The position numbers and the translations under genes are program-made. Source: Ferrimonas sediminicola (GTDB taxonomy: Bacteria; Pseudomonadota; Gammaproteobacteria; Enterobacterales; Shewanellaceae). Taken from it: a stretch of 64,000 bases of DNA. Below, one piece after another: positions 43,550 through 51,473 of the stretch (within the stretch, counting starts at the first letter, position 1; every line of letters starts with the position of its first letter). The stretch covers positions 105,120-169,119 of the forward strand of contig NZ_SWCI01000002.1 of the NCBI RefSeq assembly GCF_005116715.1, given 5' to 3'. The notes under the pieces are model-generated. The model saw nothing but the letters and a program-made list of their open reading frames with translations. It searched no databases and was not told the DNA's origin.

Positions 43550-45835
43550 ATGAGTAAGCAAAGCCGTTGCGAAACCCTGACGGACAACGAGCTGGAACAG
43601 GGCTTGCTGAAGGATACCAAACTGGACAGAAAGTACCGGGTAGAGTGGGGCCAGGGGCCGGACTACACCCTGATCTGTGACGATGAGGATATCCGTAAGC
43701 CCTATCAGCGCCACTCTGGGGATGTGATCGCCCTGATGCCTCTGCGCAAGATGGAGCGGACCTTTGTCAGTGTAGGTCTGGATCACAACATCTGTGTCTC
43801 CGCCTTTAACGGTCGGCAGCAGCAGCTGCTCACAGGTCACGACGATCGCATCCTGGGTCTGATTGAGTTGGCCAAAGGCAAGCTGCTCAGTGTGGCCAAG
43901 GACAACACGGTGCGGGTCTGGGATCTGTTCACCGGTCGCGAGTTGACGGTGATGGAAGCGGAAGTAGCGGCGCTCAGCGACATCAAGCTGTTCTCCAACT
44001 CCGACAACCTGGCCATCAGCGAACCCAAGGATGTCACCATCTGGTCTTTCGAAGGGAAGAAGGTGGCGGTAATGCAGGGGCTTAAATCCGCCATCAACGA
44101 GGTCTTTACCCTGGATGACGGCAGCTGGCTGATTAAAACCGAGAACAATCCGCCGAGCATCTGGTCCGCCACCGGCAAGTTCCTCCATCAGTTCAAGTTT
44201 GATTTCAGCTTCACCGACGATCTGGCCGAGCTCGAAGGCGATCGCCTGCTGATCCGCCGTGACACCAGCATCAGCCTGTGGAGTACCGAAGGGGAGTTGC
44301 TGAGCAGCCACCAAGCCGATGATGAGCTGGTGGTGGCCTTTGACACCCTGAAGAAGGGGCAGCGCGACAGCCATCAGCACATGGCAGATCACCCCGAGAT
44401 CATCGATTACCCTCACCTGAGAAACCCGTTGCATCTGCCGCACTCCCGCTTTAACGCCCGCGAGGAGATCGAGTCTCAGGGTCTGAAGCTGACCGGCGAT
44501 CGCAAGATGTTCTGGGACTTCTTTAACCGGCCGCTGTTTGAGCCGGTCAAGACCGCCATGAAGGGAACCATTGCCTCGGCCCGCCGTCAGTTGCGAAAGC
44601 TGGATGAGAAGCAGCAGGCCGCCGCCGAAGCGCGTGACCTGGCCGAGCGAAAGCGCAAGGGCGCTGCCCGCTGGAGCTGGTTCTTCCTGATCCTGACCCT
44701 GGGACTGGCCGGCATCGGTTATCTGGCTTTCATCGGCAACCCCATGGTGCTGGACCTGGCCAGGCAGTTGGTCACCGAGAAACTGCAGCTCCCCAGGCTG
44801 GCGGGGAAACGGGATTTCTTCCTGGTGGTTGCCGTGGTCTTTGGCGCCGCTGGCGCACTGATGCTGCTGCTGGGGCTGATCCTGTTTGGCCGCAACCGCA
44901 AGCACCGTCGCCGTCAGCTGCAGCTGGAGGAGAACCTGGCGGTTCAGGCGGTGATTGCCCCGGCCTATCACTCGATGATTCAGCGCATCAAGCGTTACCG
45001 ACGAGGCTTGCTGAGCCAAATCCCCATCTTCTCCGACAATGAGCTGTTTACCGGGCGCAAAGTGGCCGAAGCGATCAATCACCAGATCGACAACAAGCTG
45101 AAGCAGATGGCGATGGATGAATGTGGCCTAGAGAAGGAGGACATCATCTACACCGATCATGAAGCGATTGTTCTGAGTGACTGGGCGCTGATTCAGGATG
45201 ACGACAAGCGTCGTCAGGTGAAATCCAAGCTGAACCTGGGTAACGAGCTGAGCTTCTGGACCGGTGCCAATAAGCAGATCCTGTTTGCGGTACAGTACGT
45301 TCAATACATCTTCCTCACCGAGGACAAGGTGGACGTATTTACCACCTACTACGACTTCATCGCCGGCAAGTGCATCGGTAAAGAGGCCAACGCCTTCTAC
45401 TACAAGGACGTCACCAACGTCGCCAAGCGGGATGTGGACCGCAGCAACGGCTACAACGCCGACAACGGCTCCATCTCTGCCACCGAGATCACCCTGTCCG
45501 TGGCCAGTGGTGAACGCATCCGTCTGACCATCCTCAACGAGGACAGCGTCAGCTCCATGGCCAACGACGCCAAGGACAACGAAAGCACCTCCATTGAAGT
45601 GCGCATCGACCAGCTGGAGCAGGATCGCCGGGAGATCATGGAGGACCCGGACATGGACGAGGAGGAGCGTCAGGAGGAGCTGGCGATGATCGACGCTCAC
45701 ATGACCGATCTCAATAACCAGGATGTGGCCCAGGACACCACCGTCTCCTCCACCAAGGCAGAGGAGACGGTGCGCAACATCCGTAATCAGCTGCACAACC
45801 ACAAGCAGCACAGCCGTGGTGAGGTGGCGATCTGA
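43550..45835 (+). CDS. Propeller-like/transmembrane/PH-like protein (second gene of putative conflict operon)
   Basis: A 761-residue protein. Residues about 45-260 contain six or more WD-like blades (TFVSVGLDHNICVSAFNG, LLSVAKDNTVRVWDLFTG, LAISEPKDVTIWSFEG, SIWSATGKFLHQF, SISLWSTEGELLSS), the pattern of a beta-propeller. A charged helical stretch leads to two membrane helices (about 373-395 and 422-444). The cytoplasmic C-terminal part has a PH-like strand pattern (YIFLTEDKVDVFTTYYDFIAG...FYYKDVTNVAKRDV...ITLSVASGERIRLTIL, about 585-665) and an acidic coiled-coil tail. It likely scaffolds the SLOG and TIR partners at the membrane. No enzymatic motif is seen. The stop overlaps the TIR gene start by one base. 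Confidence 0.72.
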   Translation: MSKQSRCETLTDNELEQGLLKDTKLDRKYRVEWGQGPDYTLICDDEDIRKPYQRHSGDVIALMPLRKMERTFVSVGLDHNICVSAFNGRQQQLLTGHDDRILGLIELAKGKLLSVAKDNTVRVWDLFTGRELTVMEAEVAALSDIKLFSNSDNLAISEPKDVTIWSFEGKKVAVMQGLKSAINEVFTLDDGSWLIKTENNPPSIWSATGKFLHQFKFDFSFTDDLAELEGDRLLIRRDTSISLWSTEGELLSSHQADDELVVAFDTLKKGQRDSHQHMADHPEIIDYPHLRNPLHLPHSRFNAREEIESQGLKLTGDRKMFWDFFNRPLFEPVKTAMKGTIASARRQLRKLDEKQQAAAEARDLAERKRKGAARWSWFFLILTLGLAGIGYLAFIGNPMVLDLARQLVTEKLQLPRLAGKRDFFLVVAVVFGAAGALMLLLGLILFGRNRKHRRRQLQLEENLAVQAVIAPAYHSMIQRIKRYRRGLLSQIPIFSDNELFTGRKVAEAINHQIDNKLKQMAMDECGLEKEDIIYTDHEAIVLSDWALIQDDDKRRQVKSKLNLGNELSFWTGANKQILFAVQYVQYIFLTEDKVDVFTTYYDFIAGKCIGKEANAFYYKDVTNVAKRDVDRSNGYNADNGSISATEITLSVASGERIRLTILNEDSVSSMANDAKDNESTSIEVRIDQLEQDRREIMEDPDMDEEERQEELAMIDAHMTDLNNQDVAQDTTVSSTKAEETVRNIRNQLHNHKQHSRGEVAI

Positions 45836-46701
45836 TGCGACTCTTCCTGAGCTACTCCAGCCGGGACTTTCCTCTGGCCTCTGCCATAGTGCAGGGGCTG
45901 GGCGTCTTGGGTCATTCGGTCTGGTTTGCCCCTGAACAGATTGGCGCCAGCCGCTGCTTCGCCAAGGAGATCAGCGCCGCTATGAAAGAGGCGGAAGTTC
46001 TGCTGTTGCTGGCCAGCCGCAACGCCATCGGCGATGCCACTCACCCAGGCTCCGCCGAGGTGATGACCGAGATCAAGATGGCCCGGGAGAAGAAGATTCC
46101 TGTGGTGCCCCTTAAGGTGGATGCCAGCCTGGAGTGCGGCGGTGCAGAAGGGTTCGACTATCTGCTGAAGAACTTCCAGTGGCTGGATCTGGAGTCGATG
46201 CTGGCCATGGAGGATCACGACGCCATCGCCAAGCTGATCGATGCCGCCCTGTCCACAGGCGTCAGTGCCGATACTCGGCTGTTTGATCAGCAGCTCACCG
46301 AAGTGGAGAAGCTGCTGCGGGAGAAGCACTGGCAGAAAGCCAAGGCGCTGCTTGAAGCCCTGGTGATGCCGGCAGGGCTGCGTCAGCAGCAGGAACTGCT
46401 CAAGCTGGTGGCCCTGATGCAGTCCAGGCCGATCAAGAGCCTGTCCAAACAGCAGGCGGACTGGCTGGTGGGCAGGCTGACCGCATTGGCTCAGGGGGAG
46501 CAGGCCTCGGCAGCGCTCTACATGCTAGCGCTGATCTCCCAGGGTTTCTATCAGGCCAATGCCATTGCCGATGCCACCCCCGGGGTGACCAGGCTAAAGC
46601 AGCAGGCCCAGCCCCTAGGACGTCTTAAGGCCAAGTACATCAAGATGACCGATGCCATGCTGGCGGACAGTACCGCCTTTGCGACCAACTGGCGTTACTG
46701 A
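45835..46701 (+). CDS. TIR-domain protein (third gene of putative conflict operon)
   Basis: A 288-residue protein. The TIR domain (1-120) opens MRLFLSYSSRDFPLASAIVQ; HSVWFAPEQIGASRCFAKEI is the BB-loop region, and LLLLASRNAIGDATHPGSAEVMTEI contains Glu75 and Glu79, one of which would be the catalytic glutamate of NAD-cleaving TIRs. The strand KKIPVVPLKVD follows. Residues 130-288 are all helical, with a Leu-rich repeat-like stretch (LTEVEKLLREKHWQKAKALLEAL), a possible oligomerisation module. TIR effectors in defence systems deplete NAD or make cyclic-ADP-ribose signals. Position in the operon suggests activation by the SLOG sensor. A strong terminator follows. Confidence 0.88.
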   Translation: MRLFLSYSSRDFPLASAIVQGLGVLGHSVWFAPEQIGASRCFAKEISAAMKEAEVLLLLASRNAIGDATHPGSAEVMTEIKMAREKKIPVVPLKVDASLECGGAEGFDYLLKNFQWLDLESMLAMEDHDAIAKLIDAALSTGVSADTRLFDQQLTEVEKLLREKHWQKAKALLEALVMPAGLRQQQELLKLVALMQSRPIKSLSKQQADWLVGRLTALAQGEQASAALYMLALISQGFYQANAIADATPGVTRLKQQAQPLGRLKAKYIKMTDAMLADSTAFATNWRY

Positions 46702-46714
46702 TTCGCCCGATCAT

Positions 46715-46744
46715 TCAAAAGGCTCCCGAGGGAGCCTTTTTTGA
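46715..46744 (+). terminator. Terminator of the SLOG/propeller/TIR operon
   Basis: AAAAGGCTCCC-GA-GGGAGCCTTTTTT, a 9-bp stem with a long T tract, 16 bases past the TIR stop codon. It closes the three-gene unit. Confidence 0.9.
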
Positions 46745-46893
46745 TCGCTTTACACTGGAACGAAGGCTGTACGCGCGCCTGCCGCGGCCAGTTGTTGCAA
46801 ATCTATTGCGAAAGGGGCAGGGGAGTGGTCATAGTAAACCGATAACGATAAGGAACCGGCCCAGGCCGGGACAACAGTAAGGAAGGCACAAGC

Positions 46894-48078
46894 ATGACCC
46901 ACACCCAGGCGTTCGATCACTGGATTCGCAACGAGTTCATCCAGCTGAATACCGAGCTGGAACAGCGCTACTTTGCCCAGGAGGACAGGGCCAATGTCGA
47001 GGGCATCGGCGATGAGATCAAGGCGGCGATGGAGCGACAGGGACGCGAGCATGTCACCCGGCTGCTGGCGGAGGGCAACACCGATCAGGGGTTTGATGCC
47101 AACTTCGATCTGCTAGGTAACGTCGGCATGTACATGGCGGCTTGCCGCCGCCACGATCTGACTGAGCCCTCCAGGGAGAGCAGTTCCCCCCTGAAGGAGG
47201 CCTCGGCTCTGGCGCTGCACATCGGCGCTTCCCTGGGGGTGACCCCGAGATTTGCCACCAGTCACCTGACGACCCACTGCCTGGCCAAGCAGGGTCAGCC
47301 GAAGCGCTTCACCTCCCTGGAGGATGAGGCGCTGTTCATCGACTTCAACACACTGGCGGTACTGGCCTACAAGCGGGCAGCCGATGCTCTGGTGCGCATT
47401 CTGCCCATGGGGATCTCCCACCCTGTGGCCCCCTACCTGCTGGAGGATGCGCGGCTGGCGCTGGTGGATGTGGCCAGGTGGAATCGGGTACTGTTTGAGC
47501 GTCTCGCCCCCGAGCGCTTCTTCCATAGCGTTCGCCCCTACTACAAGCCGTTCAGGGTAGGCCAGCACGAGTATCGGGGCGCCAACGCCGGCGACTTCGC
47601 AGGCATCAACGTCATCGACATGTTGCTGGGGCTGTGCCAGGCCAATAATCCCTTCTATTCTCAGCTGCTGGTGGACAAGTTCCTCTACATGATGCCGGAG
47701 GATCAACGCCTGCTTCGCGACGTGATGCGACGCCCCAGCTTCCTGGATCAGTTGCTGGAGGTGCCGGTCTCCCAGCAGCAGAGCGCTTGGTACCGGGAAG
47801 TGGCCAGCAAGTTTCTCCAAGTGCTCGACGCCCATGGGCACACCGCCCATCAGCACCATGATCAGCTGGTGTCCCGCTTTATCTCGTCGCCATCGGCCAC
47901 CATGGCCAAGAAGCACCTGGCGCAGGTAACCGCCAGTGGCCCTCCGCTGGAGGTGCTGCTGCGATCCCTGGAGAAGCTCAGGGATCTGCGGATGGCCGCC
48001 GAGCGCGACGATATTCCCAGCCGTTTCCGCGACGTGGCGACTCTTCGGGCGAGCGTGGCCGATGGAGCGCAGCGATGA
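46894..48078 (+). CDS. Indoleamine 2,3-dioxygenase-superfamily protein (PrnB-like, DUF1864)
   Basis: A 394-residue protein with AAGGAAGGCACAAGC before the ATG. The core RPYYKPFRVGQHEYRGANAGD (about 214-234) followed by INVIDMLLGL resembles the RP-Y-P-x-YRG-N/S-x-x-D-F signature of the PrnB (monodechloroaminopyrrolnitrin synthase) and heme dioxygenase superfamily. A His-rich segment HGHTAHQHHDQLVSRFI (314-330) could supply the axial heme ligand. It overlaps the PLP-enzyme gene as ATGA, so both act in one pathway. The likely substrate is tryptophan or an indole/amino acid derivative (inference). No kynurenine formamidase gene is adjacent. Confidence 0.72.
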   Translation: MTHTQAFDHWIRNEFIQLNTELEQRYFAQEDRANVEGIGDEIKAAMERQGREHVTRLLAEGNTDQGFDANFDLLGNVGMYMAACRRHDLTEPSRESSSPLKEASALALHIGASLGVTPRFATSHLTTHCLAKQGQPKRFTSLEDEALFIDFNTLAVLAYKRAADALVRILPMGISHPVAPYLLEDARLALVDVARWNRVLFERLAPERFFHSVRPYYKPFRVGQHEYRGANAGDFAGINVIDMLLGLCQANNPFYSQLLVDKFLYMMPEDQRLLRDVMRRPSFLDQLLEVPVSQQQSAWYREVASKFLQVLDAHGHTAHQHHDQLVSRFISSPSATMAKKHLAQVTASGPPLEVLLRSLEKLRDLRMAAERDDIPSRFRDVATLRASVADGAQR

Positions 48079-49190
48079 CCCCGTGGCCGGTTGAACCGGT
48101 AGAGGGGATCTACCTGCAGAGTCACTCCGTTGGGCGGCCCTGGCTCGGTGCCCAGGAAGCGGTTTCCAAGGCGTTCTTCCAACCCTGGAGGGAGCAGGGG
48201 GAGCCCTGGGCGCAGTGGTTGGCGGGGATCGAGCGGTTCAACCGGGGACTGGCGTCACTGATAGGCGGCGCCGCCGAGCAGTACTGCCCCCAGGTTAACC
48301 TCTCCAGTGCCCTGACCAAGCTGCTCGGGGGGTTAACCCCTGAACCGGCGCGCCCGGTGCTGCTGATGTGTGAAGAGGATTTTCCCTCCATGGTGTTTGT
48401 CGCGCGTCAGGCCGAGAGCTGGGGCTGGCAACTGAGGCTGCTTCCTGGCGGCAGCGACGTCACCGAACTGGCCACCTGGCAGTCGGCACTGAGCCGGCCG
48501 GATGTGGGCCTGGTGTTCATTACCCAGGTGCAGTCCAACACAGGTCAGCAGGCGCCGGTGGCCGAGATCTGCGCCCTGGCCAGGGGCCTGGGGGTGCGCA
48601 GCGTGGTGGATGTGGCCCAGTCGATGGGGATACTGCCGATGGCGATCGACCGCTGGCAGGCGGATGCGGTGATAGGCTCTTGCGTGAAATGGATCGGCGG
48701 CGGGCCGGGGGCCGGTTTCATCTGGCTGAACCCGGACCTGCTGCCGCGGCTGCGGCCCAGGGATGTCGGCTGGTTCTCCCACGCCAACCCCTTTGAGTTC
48801 GATCCCCATGATTTCCGCTATCACCCGGATGCGGCCCGGTTCTGGGGGGGAACTCCGTCGGTGATCCCTTATCTGCTGGCTACGCACGCCCTTGAGTGTG
48901 CCCGGGAAGTGGGACTGGAGGCGATCCGGGACCATAACCTGGCTCTGGCCGACACCCTGATGGACGCCTGCCCCTCCTGGGTGCGATCCCCCAGGGAGGC
49001 ACACCGGCGGGGCGGCACGGTGATTGTCGATCCCGGCGAGCGCACGGCAGAGGTGGAACGGGTGCTGACCGGGTTACAGGTTCATTATGACCGTCGTGGC
49101 CTCGGCCTGAGGCTGTCCCCGCACCTGTGCAACACCCGGGAGGAGATATCCCGGGTTGCCGAGACTTTGAGCGCATTGGCCGGCAAATGA
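48075..49190 (+). CDS. Kynureninase-like PLP enzyme (aminotransferase class V fold)
   Basis: A 371-residue fold-type I PLP enzyme. The opening GIYLQSHSVGRPWLGAQEAV parallels the YLxxNSLG start of kynureninases. GVRSVVDVAQSMGILPM holds the pyridine-contacting Asp (about 179), SCVKWIGGGPGAGFIWL carries the Schiff-base Lys205 region, and ARFWGGTPSVIPYLLATHAL parallels the kynureninase FxxGTPxxL region. It is shorter than typical kynureninase (about 410-420). Coupled by a 4-base overlap to the dioxygenase-superfamily gene. It could cleave a kynurenine-like product or act as a cysteine-desulfurase-type lyase; the exact reaction is open. Confidence 0.78.
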   Translation: MTPWPVEPVEGIYLQSHSVGRPWLGAQEAVSKAFFQPWREQGEPWAQWLAGIERFNRGLASLIGGAAEQYCPQVNLSSALTKLLGGLTPEPARPVLLMCEEDFPSMVFVARQAESWGWQLRLLPGGSDVTELATWQSALSRPDVGLVFITQVQSNTGQQAPVAEICALARGLGVRSVVDVAQSMGILPMAIDRWQADAVIGSCVKWIGGGPGAGFIWLNPDLLPRLRPRDVGWFSHANPFEFDPHDFRYHPDAARFWGGTPSVIPYLLATHALECAREVGLEAIRDHNLALADTLMDACPSWVRSPREAHRRGGTVIVDPGERTAEVERVLTGLQVHYDRRGLGLRLSPHLCNTREEISRVAETLSALAGK

Positions 49191-49343
49191 TCGCCTGATT
49201 CCCGGTTGATGCTCCCTTGACCGGGAATCGCGCGTCAAATAGGCAAACGATCCCGGTAGGGGTTGCAGAGAAAATCGTTGCCGCTACAATGACTCTCGTC
49301 CTCTGGAGACAGGGACAAGCTTGAGGCACTCGGCAGAGTCCAA

Positions 49344-49410
49344 AGATTTAAGCGGCACTAGCTCAGTGTGGTGTAGAAAGAAGCGCAACCTTCTATTCTT
49401 CGCCAAACAC
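49344..49410 (+). pseudogene. Decayed tRNA-Gly copy
   Basis: Positions 49344-49366 repeat 49426-49448 exactly over 23 bases, including the acceptor and D-arm start GCGGCACTAGCTCAG. After that the D-loop, anticodon (CTTCTATTCTT) and T-arm are unrelated or scrambled and no CCA end exists. A broken tandem duplicate of the functional gene 80 bases downstream. Confidence 0.75.
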
Positions 49411-49433
49411 ACTAAATAGATGCAGAGATTTAA

Positions 49434-49509
49434 GCGGCACTAGCTCAGCTGGTAGAGCGCAACCTTGCCAAGGTTGAGGTCACGAGTTCGAACCTCGTGT
49501 GCCGCTCCA
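49434..49509 (+). tRNA. tRNA-Gly (GCC)
   Basis: 76 bases with encoded CCA. Acceptor GCGGCAC pairs with GTGCCGC, the anticodon loop TTGCCAA contains GCC within the CAACC/GGTTG stem, and the T-arm is GAGTTCGAACCTC. Confidence 0.96.
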
Positions 49510-49537
49510 AATTTCCCTGACCGGGAATACAATATAT

Positions 49538-49611
49538 GGCGCGTTGGCAGAGTGGCTATGCAGCGGATTGCAAATCCGTGGACCTCGGTTCGACTCCGGG
49601 ACGCGCCTCCA
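49538..49611 (+). tRNA. tRNA-Cys (GCA), second identical copy
   Basis: Same 74 bases as 24837-24910. It follows tRNA-Gly by 28 bases, the Gly-Cys order that in relatives stands between pgsA and tRNA-Leu. Confidence 0.96.
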
Positions 49612-49618
49612 TCTTTCG

Positions 49619-49646
49619 AAACGGCTACCCTCGGGTGGCCGTTTTT
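49619..49646 (+). terminator. Terminator of the tRNA-Gly/Cys operon
   Basis: CGGCTACC-CTCG-GGTGGCCG stem (49622-49641, one G-T pair) followed by TTTTT, 8 bases past tRNA-Cys. Confidence 0.82.
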
Positions 49647-49699
49647 CGTTTTGGATCGAGATTGAAGATGCGGCTGCCATCGCCTTGGGGGCAAGGAGC

Positions 49700-50071
49700 C
49701 TAGTAGATCTCCTCCAGTTCCAAGGCCCTGTCCAGGGTCTCCTCCACCTTGCACTTGAGGGAGTCGGTAATGCCGCCGGTACCACTGACCCGGTGGGCGA
49801 GGAACTCGCATTTGGCGTCGCGGTAATCTATCCACTGCCGGTGCAGCGCTTCCAGTTCCGCCTGACGTGGTGGCGTCAGCCTCGCCAGGGCTTGCTCCAG
49901 GGCGTAGAGCAGGCGCTCGGTCTTCCGATCCAGCTCGATCTCGAGACAGCCGATCAGGTCCGATTCGCGGGTTGCTTCGCGAGCGCACAGGTCGTAGCCG
50001 CCACTGTAGCGTATCTCCTCTGAGGCGGCGGGCAGGGTCAGCAGGGCCAGACAGAGGCAAAGGGTTCGCAT
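49700..50071 (-). CDS. LprI-like (DUF1311) periplasmic protein
   Basis: A 123-residue secreted protein. A short signal peptide ([18 protein letters not shown]) precedes a helical domain with the DUF1311 pattern: CAREATRESDLIGCLEIELDRKTERLLYALEQAL, then ALHRQWIDYRDAKCEFLA and GGITDSLKCKVEETLDRALELEE. Four cysteines probably form two disulfides. The founding LprI member inhibits lysozyme; most others are uncharacterised. Monocistronic, downstream of tRNA genes on the opposite strand. Confidence 0.8.
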   Translation of the reverse strand: MRTLCLCLALLTLPAASEEIRYSGGYDLCAREATRESDLIGCLEIELDRKTERLLYALEQALARLTPPRQAELEALHRQWIDYRDAKCEFLAHRVSGTGGITDSLKCKVEETLDRALELEEIY

Positions 50072-50129
50072 AGCATTCTTCCCGGTGGCGAAGGCGTTAG
50101 CCTAGGGTAAGCCATCCCGCCGAGGTGAC

Positions 50130-50885
50130 TCAAGCATCTGACTGACTTGAGTCATCTTTAATCGCAGACACCAGGTAGTTAACCTTGCTGCCGCGGCAGA
50201 GTCGCCAGTGACCGGAAAGGGGGTTGTAGGCCATCCCCTGGGGCGAAGCGCAGTGAAAGCCTAGCGGGGCAAGGGCGGCGCCGATCTCGGCGGGCGTGAC
50301 GAAAGCCCGCCAGCTGTGGGTGCCCTTGGGCAGGGCTTTCAGCAGGTATTCGGCACCGATGATGCCGATCAGGTAGCTTTGCCAGGTGCGGTTAAGGGTA
50401 GCCACCACCATCATGCCGCCGGGCTTTACCAGCTCGGCGCACTCCTGCAGCAACTGAACGGGGTTGGGCACATGCTCCACCACCTCGGTGTTGAGGACCA
50501 GATCGAAGCGGGCCTGTTCCCGGCACAGTACCTCAGTCAGGCAGTGGCGATAGCTGAGGTTGGCCGACAACTCCCAGCCATTTTTCCGGGCCACCCGGAT
50601 ATTGACCGCACTGGCATCGATGCCGAGCACCTGGTGACCCGCGCCGGCCAGCGGTTCGGTCAGCAGCCCGGCGCCGCAGCCCACATCCAGTATGCTCAGT
50701 GAGCGGCGGCCGAAATGGCGCCGGATCTCCGCCAGTATGTGCTGCAGACGTACCTGGTTGAACGCCAACACGGTCTTAAAGGCACCATCCGGCTTGCGCC
50801 ACTCCTCGGCGAGGGCATCGAAGCGGCGGATCTCTTCCGGTGACAGGTTGTCCGTGTCGCCGGTCAGATTGTCCTTGCTGAGCAT
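50130..50885 (-). CDS. ubiG: Ubiquinone biosynthesis O-methyltransferase
   Basis: A 251-residue SAM methyltransferase from ATG 50885 (GGAGTTGAGG upstream; a TTG 9 bases earlier also fits). SAM motif I is ILDVGCGAGLLTEPLAGAG (about 65-83), then LGIDASAVNI, LNTEVVEHVPNP, and the UbiG end KALPKGTHSWRAFVTPAEI...GMAYNPLSGHW. It performs both O-methylations in ubiquinone synthesis, at the membrane surface. E. coli UbiG is 240. Followed downstream by an LprI-like gene and preceded by the acyl-CoA-binding protein gene, same direction. Confidence 0.93.
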   Translation of the reverse strand: MLSKDNLTGDTDNLSPEEIRRFDALAEEWRKPDGAFKTVLAFNQVRLQHILAEIRRHFGRRSLSILDVGCGAGLLTEPLAGAGHQVLGIDASAVNIRVARKNGWELSANLSYRHCLTEVLCREQARFDLVLNTEVVEHVPNPVQLLQECAELVKPGGMMVVATLNRTWQSYLIGIIGAEYLLKALPKGTHSWRAFVTPAEIGAALAPLGFHCASPQGMAYNPLSGHWRLCRGSKVNYLVSAIKDDSSQSDA

Positions 50886-50942
50886 CGCCCTCAACTCCTT
50901 GAAATAGTGAATTATGCCATACGAGAGCGAGGGCGCCAGGGA

Positions 50943-51209
50943 TCACCCCTGTTGGCGTACCAGGCTCTGCACCAGCTCTACGTAGCGCTGCTTGCACTCC
51001 TCGGAGTCGGTGCCGATCAGTGCTTTCCATGCCTGGTACTTGGCGTGCTCAGCCATCTTAAACACCGAGGGTGCACTGCCGGTCACGTCGCCCTGGGTGG
51101 CCTGTTTGAACAGGCCATAGAGCGACAGCAACTGGTCGTTGCTGGGGCGGCTGGGCAACTGCTTCACCTCTTGCTGGCTGCGCTCAAAGGCTAGAGTCAG
51201 TTCATCCAT
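50943..51209 (-). CDS. Acyl-CoA-binding protein
   Basis: An 88-residue four-helix protein starting at ATG 51209 with AGGAGAT 7 bases upstream; longer frames are not needed. The ACBP signature is present: LLSLYGLFKQATQGDVTGSAP (Tyr and Lys ligand-binding), then FKMAEHAKYQAWKALIGTDSEECKQRYVELVQSL. It binds long-chain acyl-CoA thioesters in the cytosol as a carrier or buffer. The family is mainly eukaryotic and sporadic in bacteria. It lies 57 bases upstream of ubiG in the same direction and could be co-transcribed. Confidence 0.9.
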   Translation of the reverse strand: MDELTLAFERSQQEVKQLPSRPSNDQLLSLYGLFKQATQGDVTGSAPSVFKMAEHAKYQAWKALIGTDSEECKQRYVELVQSLVRQQG

Positions 51210-51329
51210 GGGGGATCTCCTTTTGGGTTGGTTAAGGATTAAGCTAACGCCTTTGGGGAGGACTGACCAGTCGAACAGATCAAAAAAACAGTTTATTTCC
51301 ATTGGTTTGGGTTGCAAGGCGCGCGCCGG

Positions 51330-51363
51330 CCCCAGGCCCGGCCATACCGGCCCGGGCCTGGGG
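51330..51363. repeat. GC-rich 12-bp inverted repeat upstream of the ACBP gene
   Basis: CCCCAGGCCCGG (51330-51341) and CCGGGCCTGGGG (51352-51363) form a perfect 12-bp stem with a 10-base loop. There is no adjacent T tract on either strand. It lies in the 264-base divergent spacer between the ACBP gene and the gene at 51474, so it could be an operator or mRNA leader structure. Confidence 0.5.
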
Positions 51364-51473
51364 TCGGCGGCGGAGATTTTGTGACACAAATCGCTGTTTG
51401 TATGGTGTCAGGTCAATAAACGCCCCGGATGGCGCAGTAGACTGGGTAAGGCAAAAGGAATAATGGAGGCGTT

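Noticed and set aside
42737..45082. A 781-residue frame antisense to the SLOG and propeller genes
   Set aside because: Antisense shadow crossing two recognisable genes, rich in His, Gln and Gly, with no domain.
51330..51363. Reading the 12-bp GC hairpin as an intrinsic terminator
   Set aside because: No T tract on either side, and it lies between divergent gene starts, where termination is not expected.
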